Source of the DNA: JAIOSF01 sp047159865
GTDB taxonomy: Bacteria > Campylobacterota > Campylobacteria > Campylobacterales > Arcobacteraceae
Reading direction: 5' to 3'
Assembly: GCF_047159865.1 (NCBI RefSeq)
Contig: NZ_AP038804.1
Span: 1,674,001 to 1,738,000, forward strand
DNA length: 64,000 nucleotides
Positions 53,938-63,436 of the stretch are shown piece after piece (within the stretch, counting starts at the first letter, position 1; every line of letters starts with the position of its first letter). A program made the position numbers and the translations under genes. A model generated the notes under the pieces. The model was not told the DNA's origin and ran no database searches. It saw only the letters and a program-made list of their open reading frames with translations.

Positions 53938-55329
53938 TTATAAAACAGGAGATTTGATCACCATTAATTTTTCTTTACTCATCTCAATCATAGAGTGCTC
54001 AATACCACCCATACCTAATCCAGAAGCGTTAGCTCCTCCAAATGGCATCCAGTCAACTCTAAATGCAGTATGGTCATTTACCATAACAGCAGTACCACTT
54101 AATCTTTTAACAGCTTTTAAAGCAGTGTCAATATTTTTAGTAAATACAGCAGCTTGGAATGAAACTTCTAAAGCATTTGCTCTATCAAAAGCATCTTCAA
54201 TATCAGAGTATGAATAAACACATACAACTGGTCCAAATACTTCTTTTGTAGATACTAAAGCATCATCAGCAGGATTTAAAATAACTGTTGGTTCATAACA
54301 AGATGCAGAGATTCTGTTTCCACCAGTTAAGATTTTTCCACCTTTTTCTTTTGCTTCATTTACCCACTCTTCAACTCTATTAACTTCATTGTTATTGATC
54401 AATGGTCCAACTTCAGTTTTAGGATCTAATTGATCTCCTACAACTAATTTAGATGCATAATCAGCTAATTTAGAAGCAACTTCATCAACTATTGAATCAT
54501 GAACATAAACTCTTTGTACAGATACACAAACTTGACCAGCATGGTAGAAACCACCTTTTCCTAAGTCTGGAATCATTGCATCGATATCAGCATCTGGCTC
54601 AACGATAACAGGTGCAACTCCACCATGTTCTAATGCAACTCTTGTACCATTTGCAACTTTAGAGTTAAGGTACCAACCTACAGATCCTGAACCAATAAAT
54701 GTTAAGAAATTGATTTTTGGAGATGTTGCAAGTAATTCACCAGCTTCTCTACCACACACAACTGCTTGTGCCCAACCTTTTGGAAGACCAGCCTCAGCTA
54801 GAATTTCAATAAGTTTAACAGCAGACATAGGTGTTTGAGTAGCAGGCTTAATAATAACAGAACAACCAACAGCAATCGCAGGGATTACTTGGTGAACTGC
54901 TAAATTAAATGGGTGGTTAAACGCAGAAACTGCAGCAACAACACCAATAGGTTCTTTAAATGTATAAGCCATTCTATTTGCACTTGATGCAGTATGACCC
55001 ATAGCAACTTCAGAACCTTCAAATGAACTTAATGCTTCAATAGAAAGTTTAACACCGTTAATAGCTCTTTGAATCTCTACTTTAGAATCCATGTAAGGTT
55101 TACCACCTTCAGATGCACAAAGAATAGTAAGCTCTTCAATTTGTGAACTCATAATCTCTGCAACTTTTTCTAAAATTTCGATTCTTTTATATTTTGGAAG
55201 CGCATTTTTATGATCATGAAAAGTATCATTTGCTAAATCAATAGCCGCTTTTACTTCTTCCACATTTAAAAATGGAACTGTTCCTACTACTTTATCATTA
55301 AACGGTGATGTAACTTCAATTGTACTCAT
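53938..55329 (-). CDS. Aldehyde dehydrogenase
   Basis: A 463-residue NAD(P)-dependent aldehyde dehydrogenase. Visible elements are AFNHPFNLAVHQVIPAIAVG with IIKPATQTPMSAVKL, the catalytic Glu in LEHGGVAPVIVE, the catalytic Cys in HAGQVCVSVQRVYVH, and the C-terminal GGANASGLGMGG. It resembles the lactaldehyde / non-phosphorylating aldehyde branch, but the substrate is not decidable. It lies 31 bases after the acetolactate synthase-like gene, same strand, and ends in a strong terminator, so they form a two-gene operon. Confidence 0.92.
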   Translation of the reverse strand: MSTIEVTSPFNDKVVGTVPFLNVEEVKAAIDLANDTFHDHKNALPKYKRIEILEKVAEIMSSQIEELTILCASEGGKPYMDSKVEIQRAINGVKLSIEALSSFEGSEVAMGHTASSANRMAYTFKEPIGVVAAVSAFNHPFNLAVHQVIPAIAVGCSVIIKPATQTPMSAVKLIEILAEAGLPKGWAQAVVCGREAGELLATSPKINFLTFIGSGSVGWYLNSKVANGTRVALEHGGVAPVIVEPDADIDAMIPDLGKGGFYHAGQVCVSVQRVYVHDSIVDEVASKLADYASKLVVGDQLDPKTEVGPLINNNEVNRVEEWVNEAKEKGGKILTGGNRISASCYEPTVILNPADDALVSTKEVFGPVVCVYSYSDIEDAFDRANALEVSFQAAVFTKNIDTALKAVKRLSGTAVMVNDHTAFRVDWMPFGGANASGLGMGGIEHSMIEMSKEKLMVIKSPVL

Positions 55330-55360
55330 GTTTGTCCTTTTTATTTATTTTTCTTTCTAA

Positions 55361-57016
55361 TTATATCATACATTGTTTATTAGCTAATAAATCATTTAAA
55401 ATTGAATGATTTAAAGAGTAATCAACAGCTAAGTCAATAAGGTGAACACCTTTACCATTTACACACTTTTCTAAAGTTTCAGCAAAATCTTCACAAGATG
55501 TTGGTCTATGTCCAGTTGCTCCAAATGATTCAGCAAATTTAACGAAGTCAGGGTTTCCTAAATCAAGTCCAAAGTTTTCAAATCCCATACCAGCTTGTTT
55601 CCATTTAATCATTCCGTATGAGTTATCATTAAGAATAATTACTGTCATGTCAAGACCTAGTCTTACAGCTGTTTCCATCTCTTGGTCATTCATCATAAAT
55701 CCACCATCACCACATACAGCAACTACTTTTGAATCTGGTCTAACCATTTTTGCAGCCATACCAGAAGGAAGTCCTGCACCCATAGTTGCTAAGGCATTAT
55801 CTAATAATAGTGTGTTTGGTTTAGCACATCTGTAGTTTCTTGCAAACCAGATTTTATATACACCATTATCAAGTGTTACAATGTCATCATCACTTGTGAG
55901 TGTTTGTCTAATTGTTCTTACTGCTCTTTGTGGTAAGATTGGGAATCTGGTATCTTCAAAATATTTAGAAAGTCTTGTTCTAATTTCATCAGCTAATCTC
56001 ACATAATAATCAAAGTCCCAGTGGTCTTGTTTAGAAATATTATTTGTGATTTTTTCCATACTTGAACCAATATCACCTACAACATCTAAATGTGGAAAAT
56101 AAGTATCATCAACTTCAGATGGGAAGTAGTTTAAGTGGATAACTTTTGTAGCACCTTCTGTATTTTCCATAAAAAATGGTGGTTTTTCAATAACATCATG
56201 ACCAACATTAATAATTAAGTCAGCTCTATCAATTGCACAGTGAATAAAGTCATCTTTAGATAATGCTGCAGTTGAGAGACATAGTTTATGGTTCTCATCA
56301 ATAACACCTTTACCCATTTGAGTAGAGAAGAAAGGAATTCCAGTTTCATTAACAAAATCAGTTAAGATACCAGATACTTCAGATCTATTTGCAGCATTAC
56401 CAACACATAATAATGGTCTTTTTGCTTTTTCAATCATTTTAATTGCATCAGCAATTGATTTTTTGTTGGCTGTAGGGTATTCAAACTCTTGAACAGGATA
56501 GATATTGTCATCACAGTTTTCTTCAGCTGAAATATCTTCAGGGAACTCAATATGAACAGCACCTGGTCTTTCAGTAGTTGCAACTTTAAATGCTTCTCTA
56601 ATCATAGCTGGAGAGTTATTTCCATTTACAACTACTTTTGCATATTTAGTTAGTGGTTTCATCATCCCAACAACATCAATAATTTGAAATCTACCTTGTT
56701 TTGATTTTTTAATTGGTTTTTGACCAGTAATCATTAACATTGGCATAGCACCAAGTTGTGCATAAGCTGCTGCTGTTGTAAAGTTTGTAGCTCCCGGTCC
56801 AAGTGTAGATACACAAACACCAACTTTTCCTGTTAATCTACCATAAGTAGCAGCCATAAAACCAGCACCTTGCTCATGTCGAGTTAAAATTAATTTAATT
56901 TTATCCGATTTTCTAAGTGCTTCAAGTAAGTCTAGGTTTTCTTCACCTGGAATACCAAAAATATATTCTACGCCTTCGTTTTCTAACGCTTTTATAAATA
57001 AGTCTGATGCGTTCAT
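55361..57016 (-). CDS. Acetolactate synthase large subunit-like TPP enzyme
   Basis: A thiamine diphosphate enzyme of 551 residues from the chosen start. The catalytic Glu lies in RHEQGAGFMAATYGR; the Mg/TPP motif is VCGDGGFMMNDQEME with NDNSYGMIKWKQ. The family builds acetolactate from pyruvate. No small regulatory subunit gene is adjacent, and the partner is an aldehyde dehydrogenase, so a catabolic or different decarboxylase role is possible. A longer frame from 57067 uses a GTG; GGAGAAAAA before the ATG at 57016 supports the shorter start. Confidence 0.85.
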   Translation of the reverse strand: MNASDLFIKALENEGVEYIFGIPGEENLDLLEALRKSDKIKLILTRHEQGAGFMAATYGRLTGKVGVCVSTLGPGATNFTTAAAYAQLGAMPMLMITGQKPIKKSKQGRFQIIDVVGMMKPLTKYAKVVVNGNNSPAMIREAFKVATTERPGAVHIEFPEDISAEENCDDNIYPVQEFEYPTANKKSIADAIKMIEKAKRPLLCVGNAANRSEVSGILTDFVNETGIPFFSTQMGKGVIDENHKLCLSTAALSKDDFIHCAIDRADLIINVGHDVIEKPPFFMENTEGATKVIHLNYFPSEVDDTYFPHLDVVGDIGSSMEKITNNISKQDHWDFDYYVRLADEIRTRLSKYFEDTRFPILPQRAVRTIRQTLTSDDDIVTLDNGVYKIWFARNYRCAKPNTLLLDNALATMGAGLPSGMAAKMVRPDSKVVAVCGDGGFMMNDQEMETAVRLGLDMTVIILNDNSYGMIKWKQAGMGFENFGLDLGNPDFVKFAESFGATGHRPTSCEDFAETLEKCVNGKGVHLIDLAVDYSLNHSILNDLLANKQCMI

Positions 57017-57238
57017 TTTTTCTCCGTTTTGTATTTTTATATTAAATATATGATGGGAGTTTCTCACAATTTCATTTAAAGCACTATTAAAAAATATAAC
57101 TACATATCTAAAGTGGAAAATTCTGTTTGAAAAATAAAATTAATGCTACAAAAATTCACATAAAATTATTAAAATAAGTTATACAAAAAAAATCATATTA
57201 AAAAGAAATTTATGAATAATATCTTCTCTTTATGACTA

Positions 57239-58486
57239 TTATAAGTTGACCAAAAGTTCACCTGCTAAAAAGCCACTTGAAAAAGACCATTGTAGATTAT
57301 ATCCACCACAAGGACCATCAATATCAATGATTTCACCAGCAAAGTAAAGCCCTTTTATAATTTTACTTTCCATAGTATTAGGATTTATCTCTTTAAGACT
57401 AATTCCTCCTCTTGTGATCATCGCTTTGTTAAATCCATCATGTCCTGAAATTGTAAATGGTGTCCAAGCTAATAATTTAATAAGTTTATTTTTTGCTTCA
57501 CCTTGAATATTTTTATAATTTTTGCTTATATCTATACTGCAAATTTTACATAATTCTTTTGCTAATGAAGTAGGAACAAGTGAAGAGAGAATCTCTACTA
57601 TATTTTTACTTGGTTCTTTTGTACTTTTTTCTTTTATAGCTTTGATAATTTGATCTTCATTCATTCCATGTGTTAGATTAACTAAAATAGGAACTTCTTT
57701 ATATTTATCTAAGAATGGAGTGATTTCTCGTGCAAAATCTAAAATAACAGGACCTCTTAACCCTGTGGATGTAAATATCAAATCACCTTTTGCTGTGAGC
57801 TTTTTTAGTTTATTGTTATTTGGAATATTTACTTTAATAGTCACTTTAGAGATAGTATCTGCTCGACAATTTCCTTGCCAAGTTTCTTTTGTACTTAAAG
57901 GCATCATGGCTGGATAGAGCTTAGTTACTTTATGTCCTAGACTTTCAACGATAGGAAAACCATCTCCTGTTGCTCCCATTTTAGGGTAACCCATTCCTCC
58001 AGTAGCCAAAAGAATGTTTTTTGTATTGTAGATATTATTTTGCGTTTTGATTGATGTTATTTTACTGTTTTTGGTTATGATCTCTTCAACTCTTTGTTCA
58101 CATAATATTTCAACATCTAACTTTTTTAATTCATTAGTTAATGCATTTATAACGGTAGTTGAACTATGAGTTACGGGAAATATCCTAAACCCATCTGGTA
58201 TATGAGTTTCTAAATCTATACTTTTAAAAAAATTCATTAAATCATTATGATCCATTTTATTTAAAGCAGTTGTCATAAAACGACCATTTTTACCAAATGA
58301 TTGCATAAATGAAGTGTTATCGAGTGTATTACTTAGATTACATCTTCCCCCACCAGTAGCTTTTAGTTTTGTAGCGATTTGTGAAAGTTTTTCTAATAGT
58401 AAGACCTTTTTACCATCTCGTCCAGCTTTTATTGCCCCAGCTAGTCCAGCAGCACCAGAACCCACTACAATTAAATCATAAGTCAT
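57239..58486 (-). CDS. HI0933-like FAD-dependent oxidoreductase (BaiN/YhiN family)
   Basis: A 415-residue flavoprotein. The N-terminal dinucleotide fold has VVGSGAAGLAGAIKAGRDG and LLEKLSQIATKLKATGGGRCNLSN, the latter specific to the HI0933/YhiN family; the C-terminus has GLYFAGEIIDIDGPCGGYNLQWSFSSG (its middle IDIDGPCGGYN is the second family mark). Function is not established for most members. It lies three bases after the cmoB gene on the same strand. Confidence 0.9.
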   Translation of the reverse strand: MTYDLIVVGSGAAGLAGAIKAGRDGKKVLLLEKLSQIATKLKATGGGRCNLSNTLDNTSFMQSFGKNGRFMTTALNKMDHNDLMNFFKSIDLETHIPDGFRIFPVTHSSTTVINALTNELKKLDVEILCEQRVEEIITKNSKITSIKTQNNIYNTKNILLATGGMGYPKMGATGDGFPIVESLGHKVTKLYPAMMPLSTKETWQGNCRADTISKVTIKVNIPNNNKLKKLTAKGDLIFTSTGLRGPVILDFAREITPFLDKYKEVPILVNLTHGMNEDQIIKAIKEKSTKEPSKNIVEILSSLVPTSLAKELCKICSIDISKNYKNIQGEAKNKLIKLLAWTPFTISGHDGFNKAMITRGGISLKEINPNTMESKIIKGLYFAGEIIDIDGPCGGYNLQWSFSSGFLAGELLVNL

Positions 58487-58489
58487 AGA

Positions 58490-59401
58490 TTATTTTTTTC
58501 GGGCTTTTAAATAAGCCCGTTTTGGAGCAGGGTAGCCTTCAATAGTTTTAGTAGGATCATTAGGGTCTCTAAAATCATTTAAACTCATACCAAAAGTCCA
58601 TGGTGTTACTCTTTGTTCTTTATCGTCAGTTGTGGTGATTTCTATAAGTTCTATATCAGTAAAGCCAGCTCGTTTTAACCAGTTTTTAAAACAATTAACT
58701 GTTGGTAGAAAATAAACATTAGGAATCATTGCATATCGTGATTCTGGACATAGAGCTACCTCTTCATCCCCATCAATCATAAAACTATCTACAATAATCT
58801 CACCATTTTTATTTAAAGCTCGATTTAAAGATTTTAAAGATGCAATTGGATCACTTCTATGGTATAAAACACCCAACATAAATATCATATCAAACTTGTG
58901 TTCATAAAACTCTAAGTGTTCTACACCTAATAGCTCATATTTAATATTACCTTTTACAAAATGATTTACAACATCAAATTGTGTTTTAAAAATAGCAGAT
59001 GGATCAAAACCTACAATCCTTTTAGGTTTTTCTTCCAGCATTCTAAACATATAGTATCCGTTATTACATCCAACATCAGCGACAATTTTATCTTTGATAT
59101 TAAAATGTTTTTTAAGTAGGTTATATTTTAGGTTACTTTGCCATTCGCTATCTATATCAAGACCGCATAATGAAAATGGACCTTTTCTCCATGGAATCAA
59201 AGCTTTTGCATTTTCTTCTAAAAAGTTTAGCTGTTCATCTGTAATATCTGATTTATCACCTACTGTTACCCAGTCGCTGTAAGATATATCCAAATTGTCA
59301 GTGTTAATTGTTTGTATGTTTGCCAGAGCATTTCTCATTGGAACTATATTTTTCCATTCAAGCCATTTTGCTCTTTCTTCTCTTATAGTATCTAAATTCA
59401 T
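58490..59401 (-). CDS. cmoB: tRNA U34 carboxymethyltransferase CmoB
   Basis: A 303-residue SAM-like cofactor enzyme. It uses carboxy-SAM to convert 5-hydroxyuridine at tRNA wobble position 34 to cmo5U. The family marks are PWRKGPFSLCGLDIDSEW, DVGCNNGYYMFRM, VGFDPSAIFKTQF, FDMIFMLGVLYHRSDP and the C-terminal ARYAMIPNVYFLPTV-like segment (SRYAMIPNVYFLPTVNC). cmoA is not in the window. Interestingly the probable hydroxylase (U32/TrhP) is encoded about 2.4 kb away. Confidence 0.95.
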   Translation of the reverse strand: MNLDTIREERAKWLEWKNIVPMRNALANIQTINTDNLDISYSDWVTVGDKSDITDEQLNFLEENAKALIPWRKGPFSLCGLDIDSEWQSNLKYNLLKKHFNIKDKIVADVGCNNGYYMFRMLEEKPKRIVGFDPSAIFKTQFDVVNHFVKGNIKYELLGVEHLEFYEHKFDMIFMLGVLYHRSDPIASLKSLNRALNKNGEIIVDSFMIDGDEEVALCPESRYAMIPNVYFLPTVNCFKNWLKRAGFTDIELIEITTTDDKEQRVTPWTFGMSLNDFRDPNDPTKTIEGYPAPKRAYLKARKK

Positions 59402-59421
59402 AAATGCGATTTTACTTAAAC

Positions 59422-59661
59422 CTATTTAAATAGACTGTTCGTAAATTTATTTTTATCAATAGAGTCTATTGCTTTATCTGTATCAATACTTTTTTTTACA
59501 TCTTCTAATGTCGCTTTATCACCTTTATTGTAAGTCTTGATTGCCTCTTTTGTATTTACTGATTCAGCAGCTTTCTTTTTATCTACAGAGTTATAAATAG
59601 CAGAATAATCTACAGCTTGTAATGATATAGCACAAATTGAAGCTAATAATATTTTTTTCAT
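59422..59661 (-). CDS. Small exported protein of unknown function (79 aa)
   Basis: A 79-residue protein with a signal peptide (1-16, MKKILLASICAISLQA) and a Lys/Asp/Ser-rich mature part built of loosely repeated units (SVDKKKAAESV, SIDTDKAIDSIDKNK). No cysteine is left after processing. Function unknown. The -10 box TATAAT (59704-59699, minus strand) lies 38 bases upstream. It ends 20 bases before the cmoB gene on the same strand. Confidence 0.7.
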   Translation of the reverse strand: MKKILLASICAISLQAVDYSAIYNSVDKKKAAESVNTKEAIKTYNKGDKATLEDVKKSIDTDKAIDSIDKNKFTNSLFK

Positions 59662-59768
59662 AATAATCCTTTTATGTTATAATTTTAGCTAAATAATTAT
59701 TATAACTGGATATTTTTAAATAACTACAATTTTACTAGAGATTAACAAGGAACTTAGTCTTGTAGTAT

Positions 59769-59774
59769 TATAAT
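59769..59774 (+). promoter_or_regulatory. -10 box upstream of the haem-type sensor kinase gene
   Basis: TATAAT about 34 bases before the ATG at 59808, followed by AAGGAAAAGC as ribosome site. No clear -35. Confidence 0.45.
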
Positions 59775-59807
59775 GCTGCATCTTTAGTGAACTAAATAAG
59801 GAAAAGC

Positions 59808-61703
59808 ATGGATAGGTTTAAATTTAATAACATTGTAATAATTTCAATTGTGTTATTTACTCTTTTAACAGCAATTTATTATCATCAAACACAAGAAAAT
59901 GCAATAGAAAATGCAAAAAGTAAAATTAATGAATTGTTATTAAACTATAAAGCTTTTAGAAATTATGTTAGTGTGATTCAAAAAGAAGAGATTTATAAAC
60001 TGCAAGATAATGGGATTATTGGTAAAGAGTATTTTAATCCAATTTTATTATCATCTACATTTTCATCACGAACTAGTAATAATTTATACAATCAACTCAA
60101 AGCGGCCAATGGGGAAAAACCAGTACATATAAAATTTGCAAGTGGCAATGCTCGAAATCCTCTTAATGATGCAACAGAAAAAGAACTGAAACTTTTGGAA
60201 CAATTTAACAAAAATGAGATAGATGAATTTACAGAAATAATCACCAATGAAGAAAATGAAAAGATGCTTTATTATGTTGTTCCTACTAAAAGAACCACAC
60301 AAAAATGTATGAAGTGTCATTCTGAACCAAATCTTGCACCTAAACAACTTATTGAAATGTATGGAGATAAAAGAGGTTTCCATGAAACAGTAGGAAGCAT
60401 AAGAGCTATTTTATCAACTCATTATCCTTTGAGTAAAGATTTAGCAAAAGCAAACAAAACATTTTATATATTGACTCTGATTACACTGTTTATATTTGTT
60501 GTCTTACTTGTAATTATTTATAAGTTTATGAAAAAACTTAATAAAAGTTATAAAACACTTGATGATAAAGTAAGTTTGAGAACCAAAGAATTAAGTGATG
60601 AAAAAGAATATATCAAAAAAATTCTTGATGTAAATCCTAGTATGATTGTTGTAATGAATAATGGAAAAATCATCAATGCAAATAAACAATTTTATAATTT
60701 TTTCCATATTAAAAATGATGAGGAATTTGAAAATAATAAATCTCTTTTGGAAGATTCATTTTTAGATTTTGAAAAAGAGCCATTTCCTTCAAATAAAAAA
60801 ATTAATGATAAAATTTGGTATGATTATTTAGTAGAAACACAAGAAGAGATTCATAATGTAAGTATCGATTTCAATAACACGATTAACTTTTTTATCATAA
60901 GTGGAACATCTTTAAATAAAAAAGGAGATATAGTAATCACCTTACAGAACATTACAGACCAAATAGAAAAAGATAAACTTTTATTTGAACAAACAAAATT
61001 AGCCTCTATGGGAGAGATGATAGGCAATATTGCACATCAGTGGAGGCAACCTCTTTCAATAATCTCTACAAGTGCAACAGGTATGCTAGTTCAGAAACAA
61101 TATGACCTATTGAGTGATGAACAGTTTGAAAAGAGTTGTAATTCTATTGATGAAAATGCACAATATCTTTCAAAAACGATTGATGACTTTAGAAATTTTA
61201 TTAAGGGTGACAGAGAAAAAGTGAATTTCAATCTTTATGAACATATTGATATATTTTTACAGTTAATTGATAGTTCTGTTAAAACATATCATATTGAGGT
61301 GATTAAAGAGGTAAATAAAAATATCTATTTAGATGGATATACAAATGAACTTGTACAATGTTTTATCAATATCTTTAATAATGCAAAAGATGTATTAAAA
61401 AATATCAATGAAAATGAACGATTGTTTTTTATCAAAGCAGAAAAAAAAGCAGAAAATATTATTATACAACTTAGTGATAGTGGAGGGGGGATACCTAGCT
61501 CGATACTTCCTAGAATTTTTGAGCCATATTTCACTACAAAACATCAATCTCAAGGTACAGGAATAGGGCTACATATGACATACAATATGGTAGTTGATGG
61601 AATGAATGGAAAACTTGATGCTTCAAATGTAGAGTATGAATATAATGGTAAAAAGTATAAAGGTGCTGAATTTAAAATTACATTACCAATGATTATTAAG
61701 TAG
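59808..61703 (+). CDS. Sensor histidine kinase with Tll0287-like c-type haem domain
   Basis: A 631-residue orphan kinase. It has an N-terminal membrane helix (about 8-25), a periplasmic domain of about 190 residues resembling the Tll0287/DUF3365 family and containing a covalent haem site CMKCH (C167-H171), a second membrane helix (about 220-240), a coiled-coil and PAS-like region (about 260-390), then H-box GEMIGNIAHQWRQPLSIIST and G boxes SDSGGGIPSS and GTGIGLHMTYNM. The haem suggests redox or gas sensing. No response regulator gene is adjacent; the core resembles the kinase at 42.8 kb. Confidence 0.92.
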   Translation: MDRFKFNNIVIISIVLFTLLTAIYYHQTQENAIENAKSKINELLLNYKAFRNYVSVIQKEEIYKLQDNGIIGKEYFNPILLSSTFSSRTSNNLYNQLKAANGEKPVHIKFASGNARNPLNDATEKELKLLEQFNKNEIDEFTEIITNEENEKMLYYVVPTKRTTQKCMKCHSEPNLAPKQLIEMYGDKRGFHETVGSIRAILSTHYPLSKDLAKANKTFYILTLITLFIFVVLLVIIYKFMKKLNKSYKTLDDKVSLRTKELSDEKEYIKKILDVNPSMIVVMNNGKIINANKQFYNFFHIKNDEEFENNKSLLEDSFLDFEKEPFPSNKKINDKIWYDYLVETQEEIHNVSIDFNNTINFFIISGTSLNKKGDIVITLQNITDQIEKDKLLFEQTKLASMGEMIGNIAHQWRQPLSIISTSATGMLVQKQYDLLSDEQFEKSCNSIDENAQYLSKTIDDFRNFIKGDREKVNFNLYEHIDIFLQLIDSSVKTYHIEVIKEVNKNIYLDGYTNELVQCFINIFNNAKDVLKNINENERLFFIKAEKKAENIIIQLSDSGGGIPSSILPRIFEPYFTTKHQSQGTGIGLHMTYNMVVDGMNGKLDASNVEYEYNGKKYKGAEFKITLPMIIK

Positions 61704-61788
61704 ATATGGATTACTTCAAATATATCAATAGCTTTTAAGCAGTATAAAGGCAAAATGCGAAAAATATTTGATCACAATTGGAATTAAA

Positions 61789-63075
61789 ATGAAGAAAATA
61801 GAACTACTGTCACCAGCAGGTAACTTAGAAAAATTAAAAATAGCATTTGCTTATGGAGCAGATGCAGTATATGGTGGAGTAAGTCACTTTAGTCTACGAA
61901 TCAGAAGTGGTAAAGAGTTTACTTTTGAGACATTTAAAGAGGGTATAGATTATGCTCACTCTTTAGGAAAAAAGGTTTATGTAACAATAAATGGTTTCCC
62001 TTTCAACTCACAAATAGAACTTCTTAAAAAACATATTACAAATGTAGCAGCTATGAAGCCAGATGCCCTTATTGTTGCAACACCTGGTGTAGTTGCTCTT
62101 TGTCATGAGTTAGCTCCTGGTATTCCTATTCATCTTTCTACACAAGCAAATGTTATGAACTACCTTGATGCAAAAGTTTATTATGATATGGGTGTAAAAA
62201 GAATTATAGCAGCTCGTGAGATTAGTTTAAAAGATGTTACAGAGATTAAAAAACATTTACCAGATTTAGAAATAGAGATATTTGTACATGGTTCTATGTG
62301 TTTTGCATACTCAGGAAGATGTCTAGTGAGTGCTGTTCAAATGGGAAGAGTTCCAAATAGAGGGTCATGTGCAAATGACTGTAGATTTGAGTATACATTA
62401 TATGCTGGAAATGAAGATCACGGTTCACTATTTAGACTAGAAGAAGATCCTGGTGTTGGTACATATATCTTTAATGCAAAAGATATGAACTTAGCTTCAC
62501 ATGTAGATGAGATAGTAAAAAGTGGTGCAGTTGATAGTATTAAAATTGAAGGTCGTACAAAGTCACCTTATTATGCTGCTGTTACAGCATATGCATATAG
62601 TATGGCTTTAAAAGATGCACAGGCTGATAATTTTGAAGCACAAACATATCAAAATGAACTTAATACTACAAAAAACCGTGGATTTACAGATGCATATCTT
62701 GTACATAAACCATTTGATAAAAATGATACACAAAACTATGAGTATGCTTTAAGTGCTGGAAGTTATGAAGTAACAGGCTTAGTGCAATCAGATGAAAATC
62801 ATTTTTTATGTAAATATAAAGTATATCCAAACGATGAAATAGAAATATTTGCTCCACTAAATGTAACTATTGATGAGGTAGAAAATGAGCTTGGTTCTAT
62901 TTATAAAAAAGAAGATGGTAAATATTATATAAAATTTAATAAAATCATCACAGAATCTGATAAAGAGTTAGAATCTGTACATAGTGGAAATGTTAATCCT
63001 ATTAAATTACCAGGAAAACTTCCATATATGACAATGCTTCGAACTAAATCAGAGGAAGAAAATATAGAGAAATAA
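61789..63075 (+). CDS. trhP: Peptidase U32 family protein, probable tRNA 5-hydroxyuridine synthase (TrhP/YegQ)
   Basis: A 428-residue U32 family protein. Typical features are IELLSPAGNLEKLKIAFAYGADAVYGG, HGSMCFAYSGRCLVSA and NRGSCANDCRF, whose four cysteines likely bind an iron-sulfur cluster, and VDSIKIEGRTKSPYYAA. YegQ (TrhP) uses prephenate for hydroxylation of U34 in tRNA, giving the substrate of CmoB. The U32 'peptidase' name is historical. The longer frame starts with TTG at 61768, but GGAATTAAA precedes the ATG at 61789. Confidence 0.88.
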   Translation: MKKIELLSPAGNLEKLKIAFAYGADAVYGGVSHFSLRIRSGKEFTFETFKEGIDYAHSLGKKVYVTINGFPFNSQIELLKKHITNVAAMKPDALIVATPGVVALCHELAPGIPIHLSTQANVMNYLDAKVYYDMGVKRIIAAREISLKDVTEIKKHLPDLEIEIFVHGSMCFAYSGRCLVSAVQMGRVPNRGSCANDCRFEYTLYAGNEDHGSLFRLEEDPGVGTYIFNAKDMNLASHVDEIVKSGAVDSIKIEGRTKSPYYAAVTAYAYSMALKDAQADNFEAQTYQNELNTTKNRGFTDAYLVHKPFDKNDTQNYEYALSAGSYEVTGLVQSDENHFLCKYKVYPNDEIEIFAPLNVTIDEVENELGSIYKKEDGKYYIKFNKIITESDKELESVHSGNVNPIKLPGKLPYMTMLRTKSEEENIEK

Positions 63076-63082
63076 GAATAGA

Positions 63083-63424
63083 TTATTCTAATTCTAACTG
63101 CATAAGAAACATCTCTTCACCATCAAGAACTTCTATGTCTACACTTTGACAGTGTGGGCAGTTATATTCATTTTTTGATAAAGTAGATTCTTTTTTACAG
63201 CTATTGCATTTTATGACTATGGCTTGTATATTAATAATAAATTCACAGTTATCACAGATGGTATTTTCTTTAAATGTATCAAAAGCAGTTTGAAGTAAAT
63301 CTGGTTCAACCCCACTCATTACACCTATTTTAACAACAACTTTTATCACTTTTGTCGCATTATTTTGTTCTGCATTTTCCTCACAACTATTAAGTAACGA
63401 TTGTACTATACTATATTCATGCAT
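63083..63424 (-). CDS. hypA: Hydrogenase maturation nickel metallochaperone HypA
   Basis: A 113-residue protein. The N-terminal MHEYS carries the nickel-binding His2, and the zinc site is built by two CxxC motifs, KCNSCKKE and YNCPHCQSVD. It delivers nickel to [NiFe] hydrogenase (and, in relatives, urease). It follows the HypX gene by 12 bases and belongs to a hydrogenase maturation cluster that continues past the right edge. Confidence 0.95.
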   Translation of the reverse strand: MHEYSIVQSLLNSCEENAEQNNATKVIKVVVKIGVMSGVEPDLLQTAFDTFKENTICDNCEFIINIQAIVIKCNSCKKESTLSKNEYNCPHCQSVDIEVLDGEEMFLMQLELE

Positions 63425-63436
63425 TGTTTTTTCCTT

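Noticed and set aside
57017..57067. N-terminal extension of the acetolactate synthase-like enzyme
   Set aside because: GTG start without ribosome site; GGAGAAAAA is placed for the ATG at 57016.
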